A stretch of DNA of 64,000 nucleotides from Kitasatospora mediocidica KCTC 9733. Lineage in GTDB: Bacteria; Actinomycetota; Actinomycetes; Streptomycetales; Streptomycetaceae. Shown here piece after piece: positions 25,212-34,718 of this stretch. Location of the stretch: assembly GCF_000744225.1 (NCBI RefSeq), contig NZ_JQLN01000005.1:2565001-2629000 (forward strand), in the 5' to 3' direction. Position 1 is the first letter of the stretch; each line of letters starts with the position of its first letter. The translations under genes were made by a program, and so were the position numbers. The notes under the pieces were generated by a model. It searched no databases. It saw nothing but the letters and a program-made list of their open reading frames with translations, and was not told where the DNA came from.

Positions 25212-27032
25212 GTGCGACCTTCGATGAGCTCTCTTGACCACGCGCCGCAGCCGGACGGAGGCGGCCGGGTCGGTGAAGCCGTCGGGCCCCCGGCGCCGGA
25301 CACCGGCTGGGCCCGGCTCTCGGCCGCGCTGGACGGCAGGCGGTGGGCCTGGCCGGCGCTGCTGGCGGTCGGCTACCTGGCGCAGCTCGCGGTCCGCCTG
25401 CTGCTGGCCCGTGCGCAGAGTTTTCCCGCCGTCGACCCCGACGAGCCCTCCTACCTGGTGATCGCCCGGGTGCTGGGCGGCGGACCGGTCACCGAGATCC
25501 CGGTCGGCCACCTGCTGCCGGCCGGCTACCCGCTGCTGGTCGCCCCGGCGCTGGCCCTGACGAACAGCGCGGCCACCGGCTACCACCTGGTGCTGCTGAC
25601 CAACGCGCTGGTCACCGCGCTCGTGCTGCCGCTGGGCTTCCTGATGCTGCGTCGCCTGCGGGTCCCGAAGCTGCCGGCCTACGGCTTCGCGACGGCGGCC
25701 GGGCTGCTCTCGCCGGTGCTCTTCTACGGGCAGTTCGCGATGACCGACGGCATCCTCGCGGTGGTGCTGCTGGGCTGGCTGCTGGCGCTGCACGGCTGGC
25801 TGTCCGAGGGGACGCCGCGCCGGCGGACGCTCTGCGCGGTGCTGCTGGGCCTGCTGACGGGCTACGCGTACGCGCTGCACGACCGCGGCAGCGTGGTCAT
25901 CGTGATCACCACGCTGCTGCTGCTCGGCGTCCTGGCCCTGGGCTGGGCGCCGCGCCGCGCGACCCTGGCCGCGCTGGGCGCGCTGGCCGTCGCGGTGGGC
26001 GCGGTGCACCTGGTCAACGCCTACCTGGCCACCCGCTTCCCCGGCAGCACGGCGGGCGAGGTGGACAGCCTCTTCTTCAGCTCGCTCACCGACCCGCACC
26101 TGCTGGGCCGCTCGGTGGCCCGCAGCTTCGGCCAGACCTGGTACTTCGTGCTCTCCGGCTTCGGCCTGGGCGGCCTGGGCATCGTGAGCTGCGCGGTGGC
26201 GGTGTTCCGCCCGTCCGTGCCGCGCGCGGCACGGATCAGCGCCGGAACGCTGCTCGCGGTGCTGTTCGGCATCATCGTCGCCTCGGCGGTCACGCTGCCC
26301 GACGACGGCCGGATCGACGACTTCGTCTATGCCCGCTACGCCGCGCCGCTGGTCGCGCCGCTCTTCCTGGTCGGCGCCGCCGGGCTCTGTCTGCTGGGGG
26401 TCAGGACGCTGCTGCTGCGCACGGGCGCGACGCTGCTCCTGGTGCTGCTCTGCGCGGGCGTCGTGACCGAGCTGGCCGGCCGCAAGCTGCGCCACGGCAC
26501 CTTCGAGCTCTGGGGCCTGCCGGACGTCTCGTTCCTGGCCGGGCACTGGACCTCGCTGCGGGTGCTGCGCTCGACCGCCACCGGGCTGCTGGTCCTCGTG
26601 CTGGTGGTGCTGCTCGCGGTGCTGGCCCGCCGGGCGGTGCCGCTGCTCGCACTGGCGCTGGCCGCGCTGGCCCTGGTCTCCAGCGTGGTGATCACCCAGC
26701 ACGTGGTCCGGCCGTACGTCGCCGCGCACGAGGCCGGCGCCCTCCGGATGACCGGCACCGGCCAGGTGCACCCCGACGACAAGCTGGTGATGGACCAGAA
26801 CCTCGACTGGCTGATCCGGGCCGGCCAGTCGTACGAGGTCGATCGTGGACGGGTGTGGACGGTGAACCTGTACGGCGGCCAGCCGCCACCGGCCGGTGCC
26901 ACCGCGGCCGTGCTGCCGGTGGACTGGAACAACCCCTCGCCGCAGGCCAGTTGGCCGACCGCGCCGGCCGGCTGGTCCGTCGCGGTGGCCGACCGGGCGC
27001 ACGGCTACGTGGTCTGGCGGCACGCCGGCTGA
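25212..27032 (+). CDS. Glycosyltransferase family 39-like membrane protein
   Basis: The 606-residue protein has ten or more hydrophobic helices. An early acidic motif (VDPDEPSYLV, near residue 75) in the first external loop resembles the Asp-Glu motif of GT-C/family-39 glycosyltransferases, which use polyprenyl-phosphate sugars outside the membrane. A soluble carboxy-terminal domain follows residue ~500. The start is the GTG at 25212, with GGAAG 9 nt upstream. It lies 111 bp after the MITE-like element and converges with a CDP-glycerol polymerase-type gene, so a role in surface glycopolymers is likely but not proven. Confidence 0.75.
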   Translation: MRPSMSSLDHAPQPDGGGRVGEAVGPPAPDTGWARLSAALDGRRWAWPALLAVGYLAQLAVRLLLARAQSFPAVDPDEPSYLVIARVLGGGPVTEIPVGHLLPAGYPLLVAPALALTNSAATGYHLVLLTNALVTALVLPLGFLMLRRLRVPKLPAYGFATAAGLLSPVLFYGQFAMTDGILAVVLLGWLLALHGWLSEGTPRRRTLCAVLLGLLTGYAYALHDRGSVVIVITTLLLLGVLALGWAPRRATLAALGALAVAVGAVHLVNAYLATRFPGSTAGEVDSLFFSSLTDPHLLGRSVARSFGQTWYFVLSGFGLGGLGIVSCAVAVFRPSVPRAARISAGTLLAVLFGIIVASAVTLPDDGRIDDFVYARYAAPLVAPLFLVGAAGLCLLGVRTLLLRTGATLLLVLLCAGVVTELAGRKLRHGTFELWGLPDVSFLAGHWTSLRVLRSTATGLLVLVLVVLLAVLARRAVPLLALALAALALVSSVVITQHVVRPYVAAHEAGALRMTGTGQVHPDDKLVMDQNLDWLIRAGQSYEVDRGRVWTVNLYGGQPPPAGATAAVLPVDWNNPSPQASWPTAPAGWSVAVADRAHGYVVWRHAG

Positions 27033-27039
27033 CCGTCGC

Positions 27040-29580
27040 TCACCGCTCGAGCATCCAGTCCACCACCCGGGCCGAGGCCCGGCCGTCGTCCTGACCGCAG
27101 AACGTCCGGCGGAAGTCCCGGTAGCGCTCGGCGTAGCCGTCGGTGGCGGCGGGCAGGTCGCTCAGGGCGGCGATCAGCTGCTCGGAGGTCTCCAGCAGCG
27201 GCCCGGGGGCGTGCTGCTCGAAGTCCAGGTAGAAGCCGCGCAGATCGTCCCGGTAGTGGTCCAGGTCGTAGGTGAAGAAGAGCATCGGGCGGCCGGTGAT
27301 GGCGAAGTCGAAGAGCACCGAGGAGTAGTCGGTCACCAGCACGTCCGCGATCAGCAGCAGGTCCCGGATGTCCGGGTAGTCACCGACGTCGTACAGGAAG
27401 CCGTCCCCGGCGCACGGCAGCGCGTCGTGGACGTGCGCGTGCGGGCGCACCAGCAGCACGTGGTCGGACCCGAGCGCGCGGCGGGCGGCGTCCAGGTCGA
27501 TCCGCAGGTCGAGCCGGTAGCCGCCGTCCGTCCGGTCGTCGTCGCGCCAGGTCGGGGCGTACAGCACCACCCGCTTGCCGTCCGGGATGCCGAGCCGCTC
27601 CCGGATCCGGGCCGCCTCGGCCGGATCGCCGGTCACCAGCGAGTCGTCGCGCGGGTAGCCGGACTCCAGCACCTCGCCGGCGAAGCGGAAGGCCCGGCGC
27701 ATGATCGGGGTGGCGAACGGGCTGGGGGAGAGCAGCACGCTCCAGTTCGGCGACTCGCGGTCCAACTGGTCGAGGTAGCCGCTGTCGGCCAGCCAGGCGT
27801 TCTCGACGTCGTAGGCGATCCGCTTGAGCGGGCCGCCGTGCCAGGTCTGCACCACGGTCTGGCCCGCGCGCCGGTGCAGGAAGTCCGGGAAGTGCGTGTT
27901 GCCCACCAGGTAGCGGCTGGTGGCCAACGCCTCGTACCACTCGGGGCTGTAGGCGCGCACGGTGCGCAGCCCGGGCGGCAGCTCGGCCTGCGCGTCGTCG
28001 ACCACCCACAGGTGCTCCAACGGCGTGCCGCGGCGCACCAGTTCCTCGTGGACGGCGCGCGGCGAGTCGGCGTAGCCGCGTCCGCCGAACACGTCGTACA
28101 GCACGCTCTGGCGCAGCGGGAGGCGCCGGGCCTCCCGGTAGTCCTCGGTGCGCAGCCGGGTCTGCGCCCAGCCGTTGCGCTCGGCGGGGGAGAGCACCGG
28201 GTGCGAGTCCAGGATCAGGGTCTCGTGCCAACGGCGCTGGAGGGCCACGGTCTTGCCGCCGACCCGGGCGGGCGTGGGGAGGCTGTCCAGGGCCTCGGGG
28301 GCCACCACCAGGTGCTGTTCGTCGCCGGGGCGGTCCACCGGGCGCAGCAGCAGGTCCCAGACCCCCTGGCGCAGCGGGAGGCGGCCGCCGTAGGAGGTGT
28401 CGACCGTCGCGGGGAGGTGCAGCCGGAAGCCGCCGTCCGCGGCGACACGCACCGGGTGGCGGATCTCCGCGCTGCCGTCGGAGTGCCGCAGGACGAGTTC
28501 GAGCGCCTCGGACGTGCCGCGGCTGCGGCTGCCACTGAGCTCGAAGCCGTCCGGTCCGGCCGTCAGTTGGTCGACGATCGGGACCGGCCGCTGGTCGCAG
28601 AACTGCATCCGGCCGTCGGCCAGTCGCTTGAGCCGCAGCACCCGCTCGCCATCCGGCAACGGGTACTGGCCGGTGACCCGCTCGTCGACAATCGGCGCCG
28701 GCCGCAGGCCGTCGGCCGTCACCAGTTCGGCGTCCCAGTGCCCGATGCCGTCGTGCCCCGGCAGGCGGGCGGCCGCGAGCTCGTCGAGCGGGACGTCGGC
28801 GGTGAACGAGCCGTCCGCGCCGGGCCGCACGGGGCAGCGCAGCTCGGTCCGGCTCGGCCGGTGGCGCAGCCGCAGCTCGGCCGCGCCGGCGTCCGTGCGG
28901 CCGGTGAGCTCCAGGCGGTCGCCGACCGCGCGGGCCGCGGTGATCCTGGCCCGTACGGTGGTCAGCCGCAACTGCAGCTCGCCGTCCGCGAAGAGCGGCT
29001 CGGCCAGCACGTCGGGGTCCGGCCAGCCGAGCGGCGGGTACTCGCCGGAGCCGCACCAGTGCGGGGCCAGCGTCCCGCTGCGGCGGTGCAGACCGGTCCA
29101 GAGCGTGGCCGTGACGGTCCACAGGCCGTCCTGCCACCGCCCGCCGCGGCGCAGCCGGCGCGGGTCGACGACGGCGGTGAAGCCGGACCAGTCGTGGTTG
29201 AGCTCCTGCTGTCCGCTCTCCTCGGTGGCCTCGGGCATCAGCCGCGGCCGGGTGAGGACGCGCACCCGTCGGCTGCCGCCGACGAGGGACAGGGTGAGCA
29301 CGGTCAGCGCGCTGCCGCGCCGGCCGGAGGACCGGTCCTGGCGGTGTGCGAAGCCGGTGAGGACGAGCTTGCCGTCCCTCCAACGGGCTTCGCGGATCCC
29401 CATCCTGGGGGGTTGGGCGAGGGCCCTCGCAGCCGGGGAAGCGGACGAGGCGCTGGAAGACGCGCGGTCGATCTGGGCAGCAAGAGGCATCAGAGGGAGA
29501 AAGCCCTTCATGGCGGTATACGGCCATGGCGGTGGCCGAGGAGCCGGAGTCACCCCGGGGGTGGTGACTCCTGATTCCAT
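27040..29580 (-). CDS. CDP-glycerol glycerophosphotransferase family protein lacking the GT2 domain
   Basis: The carboxy-terminal ~370 residues form a glycerophosphotransferase (TagF-like) domain: VVQTWHGGPLKRI with the catalytic His, GYPRDD, and DVLVTDYSSVLFDFA near the end. Before it lie beta-rich linker segments (DGKLVLTGFAH, GRWQDGLW) shared with the larger neighbour, but the amino-terminal GT2 domain of the neighbour is absent. It likely polymerises or transfers polyol-phosphate in teichoic-acid-like polymers. The start is uncertain: the ATG at 29580 has GGGA upstream, while an ATG at 29511 would place a GGAGTCAC/GTGACTCC hairpin (29546-29571) in the leader. Confidence 0.85.
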   Translation of the reverse strand: MESGVTTPGVTPAPRPPPWPYTAMKGFLPLMPLAAQIDRASSSASSASPAARALAQPPRMGIREARWRDGKLVLTGFAHRQDRSSGRRGSALTVLTLSLVGGSRRVRVLTRPRLMPEATEESGQQELNHDWSGFTAVVDPRRLRRGGRWQDGLWTVTATLWTGLHRRSGTLAPHWCGSGEYPPLGWPDPDVLAEPLFADGELQLRLTTVRARITAARAVGDRLELTGRTDAGAAELRLRHRPSRTELRCPVRPGADGSFTADVPLDELAAARLPGHDGIGHWDAELVTADGLRPAPIVDERVTGQYPLPDGERVLRLKRLADGRMQFCDQRPVPIVDQLTAGPDGFELSGSRSRGTSEALELVLRHSDGSAEIRHPVRVAADGGFRLHLPATVDTSYGGRLPLRQGVWDLLLRPVDRPGDEQHLVVAPEALDSLPTPARVGGKTVALQRRWHETLILDSHPVLSPAERNGWAQTRLRTEDYREARRLPLRQSVLYDVFGGRGYADSPRAVHEELVRRGTPLEHLWVVDDAQAELPPGLRTVRAYSPEWYEALATSRYLVGNTHFPDFLHRRAGQTVVQTWHGGPLKRIAYDVENAWLADSGYLDQLDRESPNWSVLLSPSPFATPIMRRAFRFAGEVLESGYPRDDSLVTGDPAEAARIRERLGIPDGKRVVLYAPTWRDDDRTDGGYRLDLRIDLDAARRALGSDHVLLVRPHAHVHDALPCAGDGFLYDVGDYPDIRDLLLIADVLVTDYSSVLFDFAITGRPMLFFTYDLDHYRDDLRGFYLDFEQHAPGPLLETSEQLIAALSDLPAATDGYAERYRDFRRTFCGQDDGRASARVVDWMLER

Positions 29581-29674
29581 CGGCTATCCCATACTGCGGC
29601 GCTTATCCCCGTCAATTGCCCCGAACTGAGAGTTTCTTGAAAAAACCAGTCAGAGTGTCAATGTCGGATTAAAA

Positions 29675-29727
29675 CCGAACTGCTCTGCGCCCCCGTGCGA
29701 ATCGCGCGGGGCCGCAGAGCAGTTCGG
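29675..29727 (-). terminator. Terminator after the GT2/CDP-glycerol gene
   Basis: A 15-bp perfect stem (29675-29689 with 29713-29727) has further pairing inside (CCCC/GGGG) and a small loop. On the minus strand it is followed by TTTTAA, a proper intrinsic terminator. Confidence 0.9.
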
Positions 29728-29737
29728 GTCTGACGAA

Positions 29738-32700
29738 TCAGTGTTCGGTGCCGAGCATGGCGTCGACCACCCGGGCGGAGGCCTGGCCGTCGTCCAGATC
29801 GCAGTACGTGGCGCGGAACGTCTCGTACTTCCCGGCGTACTCGGCGGTGCTGGCCGGGATCGAGCCCAGCGCGGCGACCAGCGCCTCGGAGGTCTCCAGC
29901 ATCGGGCCCGGCGCCTGCTCCTCCAGGTCGAAGGTGAAGCCGCGCAGGTTGTCGCGGTAGTGCTCCAGGTCGTACGTGAAGAACAGGATCGGCCGGCCGG
30001 TGTTGGCGAAGTCGAACATCGCCGAGGAGTAGTCCGTGACCAGGACGTCTGCCACCAGCAGGAGTTCGGCCATGTCGGGGTAGGTGGAGACGTCCCAGAC
30101 GTAGCCGTTGCCGGCGCCCGGCACCTGGCCGTGCACGATCGAGTGGGCCCGGACCAGCAGCACCTGGTCCTCGCTCAGCGCCTCCTTGGCGGCCTCCAGG
30201 TCGATCCGCAGATCCAACTGGTAGCCGCCGTGCGGGCGCTTGCGGTCCTCGCGGAAGGTCGGCGCGTAGAGCACCACCTGCTTGCCCTCCGGCAGGCCGA
30301 GCCGCTCGCGCACCTGTGCGGCCCGCTTCTCCCGGTCGGGGGAGTAGAAGACGTCGTTGCGCGGATACCCGGATTCGACGATTTCACCCGAATAGCCGAA
30401 TGCGCGGCGGAGAACCGGCGTCGAGAACCTGTTGGGCGAGACCAGCAGATCCCAGAGCGGGACCTCACGGTCCAGCTGGTTGAGGTACTCGCTGTCGATG
30501 AACCAGATCTTCTCGAAGTCGTGACCGATCCGCTTCAACGGCGTCCCGTGCCAGGTCTGCAGGACGACCTGTCCGGGCCGGCGGGTGACGAAGTCGGGCA
30601 GGTGCGTGCTCGTGACGATGTACTTCGAGGTGGCCATCGCCTCGTACCACTCGGGGCTCCACTGGCGCACCGACTCGGCGCTCTGCGGCAGGTCGGTCTG
30701 CAGGTCGTCGACCGTCCAGAGGTGCTCCAGCGGCAGTCCGCGGCGCACCAGCTCCTCGTGGATGGCGCGCGGCGAGCCCGCGTAGTGGCCGCCGAGCGCG
30801 ACGTTGTAGAGCACCGCGTCGCGCAGCGGACGCCGCTGGGCGGCCGGGTAGGCCGAGATCCGCTGCTGGCGCTGGCGGTAGCCGCTGCGCTCCTCCGGCA
30901 GCAGGGCGGAGTGCGACTCCAGGGCCAGGGTGTCGTAGTACCGGCGCTGGAGCTCGATCGGCTTGCCGCGCGAGTCCGTCGACATCGGCAGCACCCCGTG
31001 GCACTCGGGGGCCACTATGACCGCGGGCCAGCTGAGCTCGCCGGAGCTGTTCTCGGGCCGGAAGAAGAGGTCCCAGGTGCCCTTGTGCAGCGGTACCCGG
31101 CCGGCGAACGACCCGGTCGGCACGGTCGGCAGCTCGACCTCGAACCGTCCGTCACTGATCACCAGCGGGTAGGCGTGGTCCTCCTCGCGGAAGCCGTGCC
31201 GGAGCACCAGCTCGTAGCGGTGCTCGCCGGGCAGCGGGAAGCGGCCCTTCAGCACGAAGGAGTCCGGCCCGCTCGCCCGCAGCTCGTCCACCACGGGCTG
31301 GAGCACGTGGTCGGCGAACTGCAGGTAGCCGTCGGTGTCCGGCTTGGACATCAGCGAACGGGCGTCGCCCAGCGGGGCGTCCGGCGACAGCGCCAGGTCG
31401 AAGTGGGCCGGCGGCTGCCGGTCGTCCACCACGATCGGCACCACCGAGCCGTCGGCCAGCAGCAGCGAGGCGTCCCAGTGGTCGGCCGGGCGGTCGGCGG
31501 CGGCCGGGTCCAGCGCGGCCCAGGACTCGCGGACGGCGACCAGCTCGGCGACCGGGGCCGTGGCGCCGAAAGGCACCGCGCGGCCGGCCGGGATGCCGAA
31601 CTCGACCGGGAAGGTCAGCACGGCGTCCGACTCCGCGTGGCTCAGCTGCAGCCGCACACCGGCCAGGTCGGAGACCGAGCGCACGGTGCCGGTGATCCGC
31701 ACCTCGCCGTCCCCGGCGTGCAGCTCGGTGACCTTGGCCCGCAGGGTCTCCACCCGCAGGTGCAGGAAGCTGTCCTTGAGGGTCGGGATCACCCGGACGT
31801 TGTCGTCCACCCAGTGCGAGGGGAAGCTCTGCGAGGAGTCGTGCCAGCCGCCGGAGATCCGTCCCTTGTACAGGCCGGCCTTGCCGATACCGGCGATCAG
31901 CACCCGCCAGGTGCCGTCCTGCCACTGCCCGCGGCGCTTGAGCCTGGCCGGGTCGATGGCCGTCTCGAAGCCGGCCCAGTCGCAGCTGTACAGGTCGTGC
32001 GGGGAGCTGGCAGTGGCCTCGGGGCTGTACTGCGCCTTGGTCTGGACGGCGATCACCCGGCGGCCCTTGGCCTCGCGCAGCACGATCACCTTGACCATGT
32101 CGTGCTTGTTCTCCGCGCCCAGGTGCTCGGGGAAGGCGTGCCCGGTGAGCTGGAGCTTCCCGTCCACCCAGTCGGACGCGTACACCCGGCTGCGCATCAC
32201 GAGCGCGTTGTCCAGCCGCAGCACGTCGGCCGGCACGCTCTTGCGCCCGCCGCGCAGGAACGGGTAGTCGGCGTACGGGCGCAGCAGGCCGCGCGCGGGG
32301 GCGGCGCCGTTGCTGTCCTGCTCGAAGCGCAGCTGCTCGATGAACTCGTCCATCCGGTTCTGCAGCGTCAGGTGGTACTTCAGGCGCAGCGGCGCGCGCA
32401 GCTTGCGGACCAGCTCGGGGCCGATCGCGCGCAGCAGCCGGCTGACGCACTCCTGGTAGGCGGCGCGGTAGGTCTGGTCGCCGTCCAGGGTGTCCCAGAA
32501 GAACATCGGGATCTCCTCGACGAGGTTGTTCTCGTCGTAGGAGCGCAGGTAGTCCTTGTACTTCGGGTCGGTCTGCTTGAGCAGCCAGGCCCGGACCAGC
32601 TCCATCGAGGTGACCCGGTCGATCAGCCCGCGCGGGTTGGTGCGCATCTGCGTGATCGACATCTCGCCGACCTCGCGCTCGCGCCAGTGGTAGATGGGCT

Positions 32701-33310
32701 CGGAGAGCACGTCCACGCTGCGCGCCATGTAGTGGTGCGGCACGCTGACCGGAGCGTCCTCGTAGAGGATGCCCTCGGGGTAGAGGATCCCGGCCGCGTC
32801 CCAGAAGGAGCGCCGGTAGACCTTGTTCCACGCCGTGCGGTCGGTGACCAGCGACGGGATCTCGGTGATGTGGGTCTGCAGCCGGGTGTCCTTGAACGGC
32901 TTGCGGTGCCCGCCGGACTGGTAGTGGCCGACGGCCCGGAAGCGCAGCACGTTGCCGGTGGCGAAGTCCGAGCCGGTCTTGTCGAGCGTGGTGATCATCA
33001 GCTCGTACGCGCTCGGCGGCAGGGTGTCGTCACTGTCCACGAAGGCGATGAACTCGGTGCCCTCGGTCAGGTGCAGCAGCCCGGTGTTCCGGGCCGCGCC
33101 GAGCCCGGCGTTCTTCTTGCTGACGAGTCGGAACCGGGAGTCCTTGGCCGCGAATGCCTCCGCGAGGGCCGCACTGCCGTCCTTGGAGCCGTCGTCGACC
33201 ATGATGCACTCAAGGTCGCTCATGGTCTGGGCGGCGATCGACTCCAGGCACTCCTCCAGGTACCGCTCGACGTTGTAGATAGGGACAACGACAGAGAGAC
33301 GGGGGGCCAT
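29738..33310 (-). CDS. Bifunctional GT2 glycosyltransferase / CDP-glycerol glycerophosphotransferase
   Basis: The 1190-residue protein starts with a family-2 glycosyltransferase domain (SVVVPIYNVERYLEECLESI, MVDDGSKDGS, FVDSDDTLPP; residues 5-230). Beta-rich linker repeats follow (~370-770), and a TagF-like glycerophosphotransferase domain closes it (TWHGTPLKRIGHD, SGYPRND, DVLVTDYSSAMFDF; ~820-1185). It would build a glycosylated polyol-phosphate wall or surface polymer. Such double enzymes are common in actinobacteria. The ATG at 33310 begins the GT2 strand directly. It has a shorter paralogue 158 bp downstream. Confidence 0.93.
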   Translation of the reverse strand: MAPRLSVVVPIYNVERYLEECLESIAAQTMSDLECIMVDDGSKDGSAALAEAFAAKDSRFRLVSKKNAGLGAARNTGLLHLTEGTEFIAFVDSDDTLPPSAYELMITTLDKTGSDFATGNVLRFRAVGHYQSGGHRKPFKDTRLQTHITEIPSLVTDRTAWNKVYRRSFWDAAGILYPEGILYEDAPVSVPHHYMARSVDVLSEPIYHWREREVGEMSITQMRTNPRGLIDRVTSMELVRAWLLKQTDPKYKDYLRSYDENNLVEEIPMFFWDTLDGDQTYRAAYQECVSRLLRAIGPELVRKLRAPLRLKYHLTLQNRMDEFIEQLRFEQDSNGAAPARGLLRPYADYPFLRGGRKSVPADVLRLDNALVMRSRVYASDWVDGKLQLTGHAFPEHLGAENKHDMVKVIVLREAKGRRVIAVQTKAQYSPEATASSPHDLYSCDWAGFETAIDPARLKRRGQWQDGTWRVLIAGIGKAGLYKGRISGGWHDSSQSFPSHWVDDNVRVIPTLKDSFLHLRVETLRAKVTELHAGDGEVRITGTVRSVSDLAGVRLQLSHAESDAVLTFPVEFGIPAGRAVPFGATAPVAELVAVRESWAALDPAAADRPADHWDASLLLADGSVVPIVVDDRQPPAHFDLALSPDAPLGDARSLMSKPDTDGYLQFADHVLQPVVDELRASGPDSFVLKGRFPLPGEHRYELVLRHGFREEDHAYPLVISDGRFEVELPTVPTGSFAGRVPLHKGTWDLFFRPENSSGELSWPAVIVAPECHGVLPMSTDSRGKPIELQRRYYDTLALESHSALLPEERSGYRQRQQRISAYPAAQRRPLRDAVLYNVALGGHYAGSPRAIHEELVRRGLPLEHLWTVDDLQTDLPQSAESVRQWSPEWYEAMATSKYIVTSTHLPDFVTRRPGQVVLQTWHGTPLKRIGHDFEKIWFIDSEYLNQLDREVPLWDLLVSPNRFSTPVLRRAFGYSGEIVESGYPRNDVFYSPDREKRAAQVRERLGLPEGKQVVLYAPTFREDRKRPHGGYQLDLRIDLEAAKEALSEDQVLLVRAHSIVHGQVPGAGNGYVWDVSTYPDMAELLLVADVLVTDYSSAMFDFANTGRPILFFTYDLEHYRDNLRGFTFDLEEQAPGPMLETSEALVAALGSIPASTAEYAGKYETFRATYCDLDDGQASARVVDAMLGTEH

Positions 33311-33603
33311 CAGCTGTGCGGGCCTTTCATCGGGGACGGGCGACCGGCCTGCGCGATCGGCGTGCTACGGGGAGCAGCGGCAGGTGGTACGCGGCGAATC
33401 CTACCCTCCGCCCGTGAGCCCTCCCAGGAGCCGTTTTTCCCGCTCCGGAGGTGCGGCACAGACCGGCTGCCGCGGCCGCCCGGCCCGGCCCGGTGCCCGC
33501 GGCGGACCGCCGGGCGTTCACCGCGCAGACCGGAGTTGACCCCTCCAGGGCCAAAGCCGTCCGAAAAGGACTTTTCGATGCGACGTCAGGGTAGGCGTCG
33601 CCC

Positions 33604-34587
33604 ATGGAATTCCTGACCAGGCTGCCGGTGATCGGTCCGCTCGTCGCCGCCGTACTGCGCACCCGCGCCTACCGCGCCTACGAGCACTTCACCGCGGCCA
33701 AGGCCAACCGGCTGGCCGGCGCCGTCACCTTCTTCGGCTTCCTGGCGCTCTTCCCGCTGCTCACCGTCGCCCTGGCGATCGCGGTGGCGACCCTCACCCC
33801 GACCCGGGTGGACGAGATCAAGGTGAAGATCGGCGAGCAGGTCCCGGGCCTGGCCACCTCGCTCGGCCTCGACTCGCTGATCGCCAACGCCGGGGCCGTC
33901 GGCGCGGTCAGCGGCGTGATTCTGCTGCTCTCCGGCCTCGGCTGGGTGAACACCATGCGCGGCTCGATCCGCGACATCTGGCAGCTGCCCGAGGAGGGCG
34001 GCAACCTCCTGCTGGTCAAGGGCCGGGACTGCCTGGTGCTGGCCGGCCTCGGCCTGGTCTCGGCGATCTCGCTCGGCGCCTCCGCGGTGGGCAGCTCGCT
34101 GGCCGGACGGCTCGCCCGGGGCCTCGGCCTGGCCGACCACGGCCCCGCCCACTACCTGCTCGCGGCCGCCGGCTTCGTGATCGCGGTCGGCGCCGACATG
34201 CTGCTCTTCGGCTACCTCCTCGCGCCGTTCCCACGGATCACCGACCAGCGCCGGCGCGACGTGGTGATCGGCGCGCTGATCGGCTCGGTCGGATTCGAGC
34301 TGCTCAAGGTGCTGCTCGCCTCCTACCTCGGCTCGGTGTCCGGAAAGAGCCTGTACGGAGCATTCGGCGTCCCGATCGCGCTGCTGCTGTGGATCAACTT
34401 CGTCTCCCGCCTGCTGATGTACTGCGTCTCCTGGACGGCGCTGGCCGACCCCGCCGCGGCCCGGGACAGGGCGCTGGCCAGTGCCGAGGCCGCCCGCCAG
34501 GCCGCTCTGGAGCCTGCTGGGGCCCTTGGGGCCAGTGGTTCCAGCGCGTCCGGCAGGCGTTCGGGTACGGCTCATCCGGACCGCTGA
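33604..34587 (+). CDS. YihY/virulence factor BrkB family membrane protein
   Basis: The 327-residue protein has six hydrophobic helices and the YihY/BrkB motifs NRLAGAVTFFGFLALFPLL near residue 35 and YGAFGVPIALLLWINF near 250. The tail is Ala/Ser-rich. The family is an inner-membrane protein of unknown transport role; the old RNase BN name was an error. The 293 bp upstream contain a CGAAAAG/CTTTTCG inverted repeat (33562-33577), 27 bp before the ATG. It is divergent from the GT2/CDP-glycerol gene. Confidence 0.9.
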   Translation: MEFLTRLPVIGPLVAAVLRTRAYRAYEHFTAAKANRLAGAVTFFGFLALFPLLTVALAIAVATLTPTRVDEIKVKIGEQVPGLATSLGLDSLIANAGAVGAVSGVILLLSGLGWVNTMRGSIRDIWQLPEEGGNLLLVKGRDCLVLAGLGLVSAISLGASAVGSSLAGRLARGLGLADHGPAHYLLAAAGFVIAVGADMLLFGYLLAPFPRITDQRRRDVVIGALIGSVGFELLKVLLASYLGSVSGKSLYGAFGVPIALLLWINFVSRLLMYCVSWTALADPAAARDRALASAEAARQAALEPAGALGASGSSASGRRSGTAHPDR

Positions 34588-34718
34588 GAGGTCGCCGTCC
34601 ATCCCCTTCTCAGCCATCATCGGAGTGGTTAGGATCACGTCCGATCCGGGGCCTGGCACGTTCCCCCGGCCGGCTTCGCCGGCAGTGCCCGGCCACCGGC
34701 CTGCCGTAGGAGGCACCC

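Noticed and set aside
26896..29574. 892-codon plus-strand frame opposite the shorter CDP-glycerol gene
   Set aside because: Antisense shadow of a gene with recognisable catalytic motifs.
33562..33577. CGAAAAG-GA-CTTTTCG inverted repeat before the YihY gene
   Set aside because: It is perfect but has only a 2-nt centre and no clear promoter elements around it; kept as a note rather than a feature.
29741..33616. 1291-codon plus-strand frame opposite the GT2/CDP-glycerol gene
   Set aside because: The opposite strand encodes clear GT2 and TagF motifs; the plus frame has Val/Gln/Arg-rich shadow sequence.
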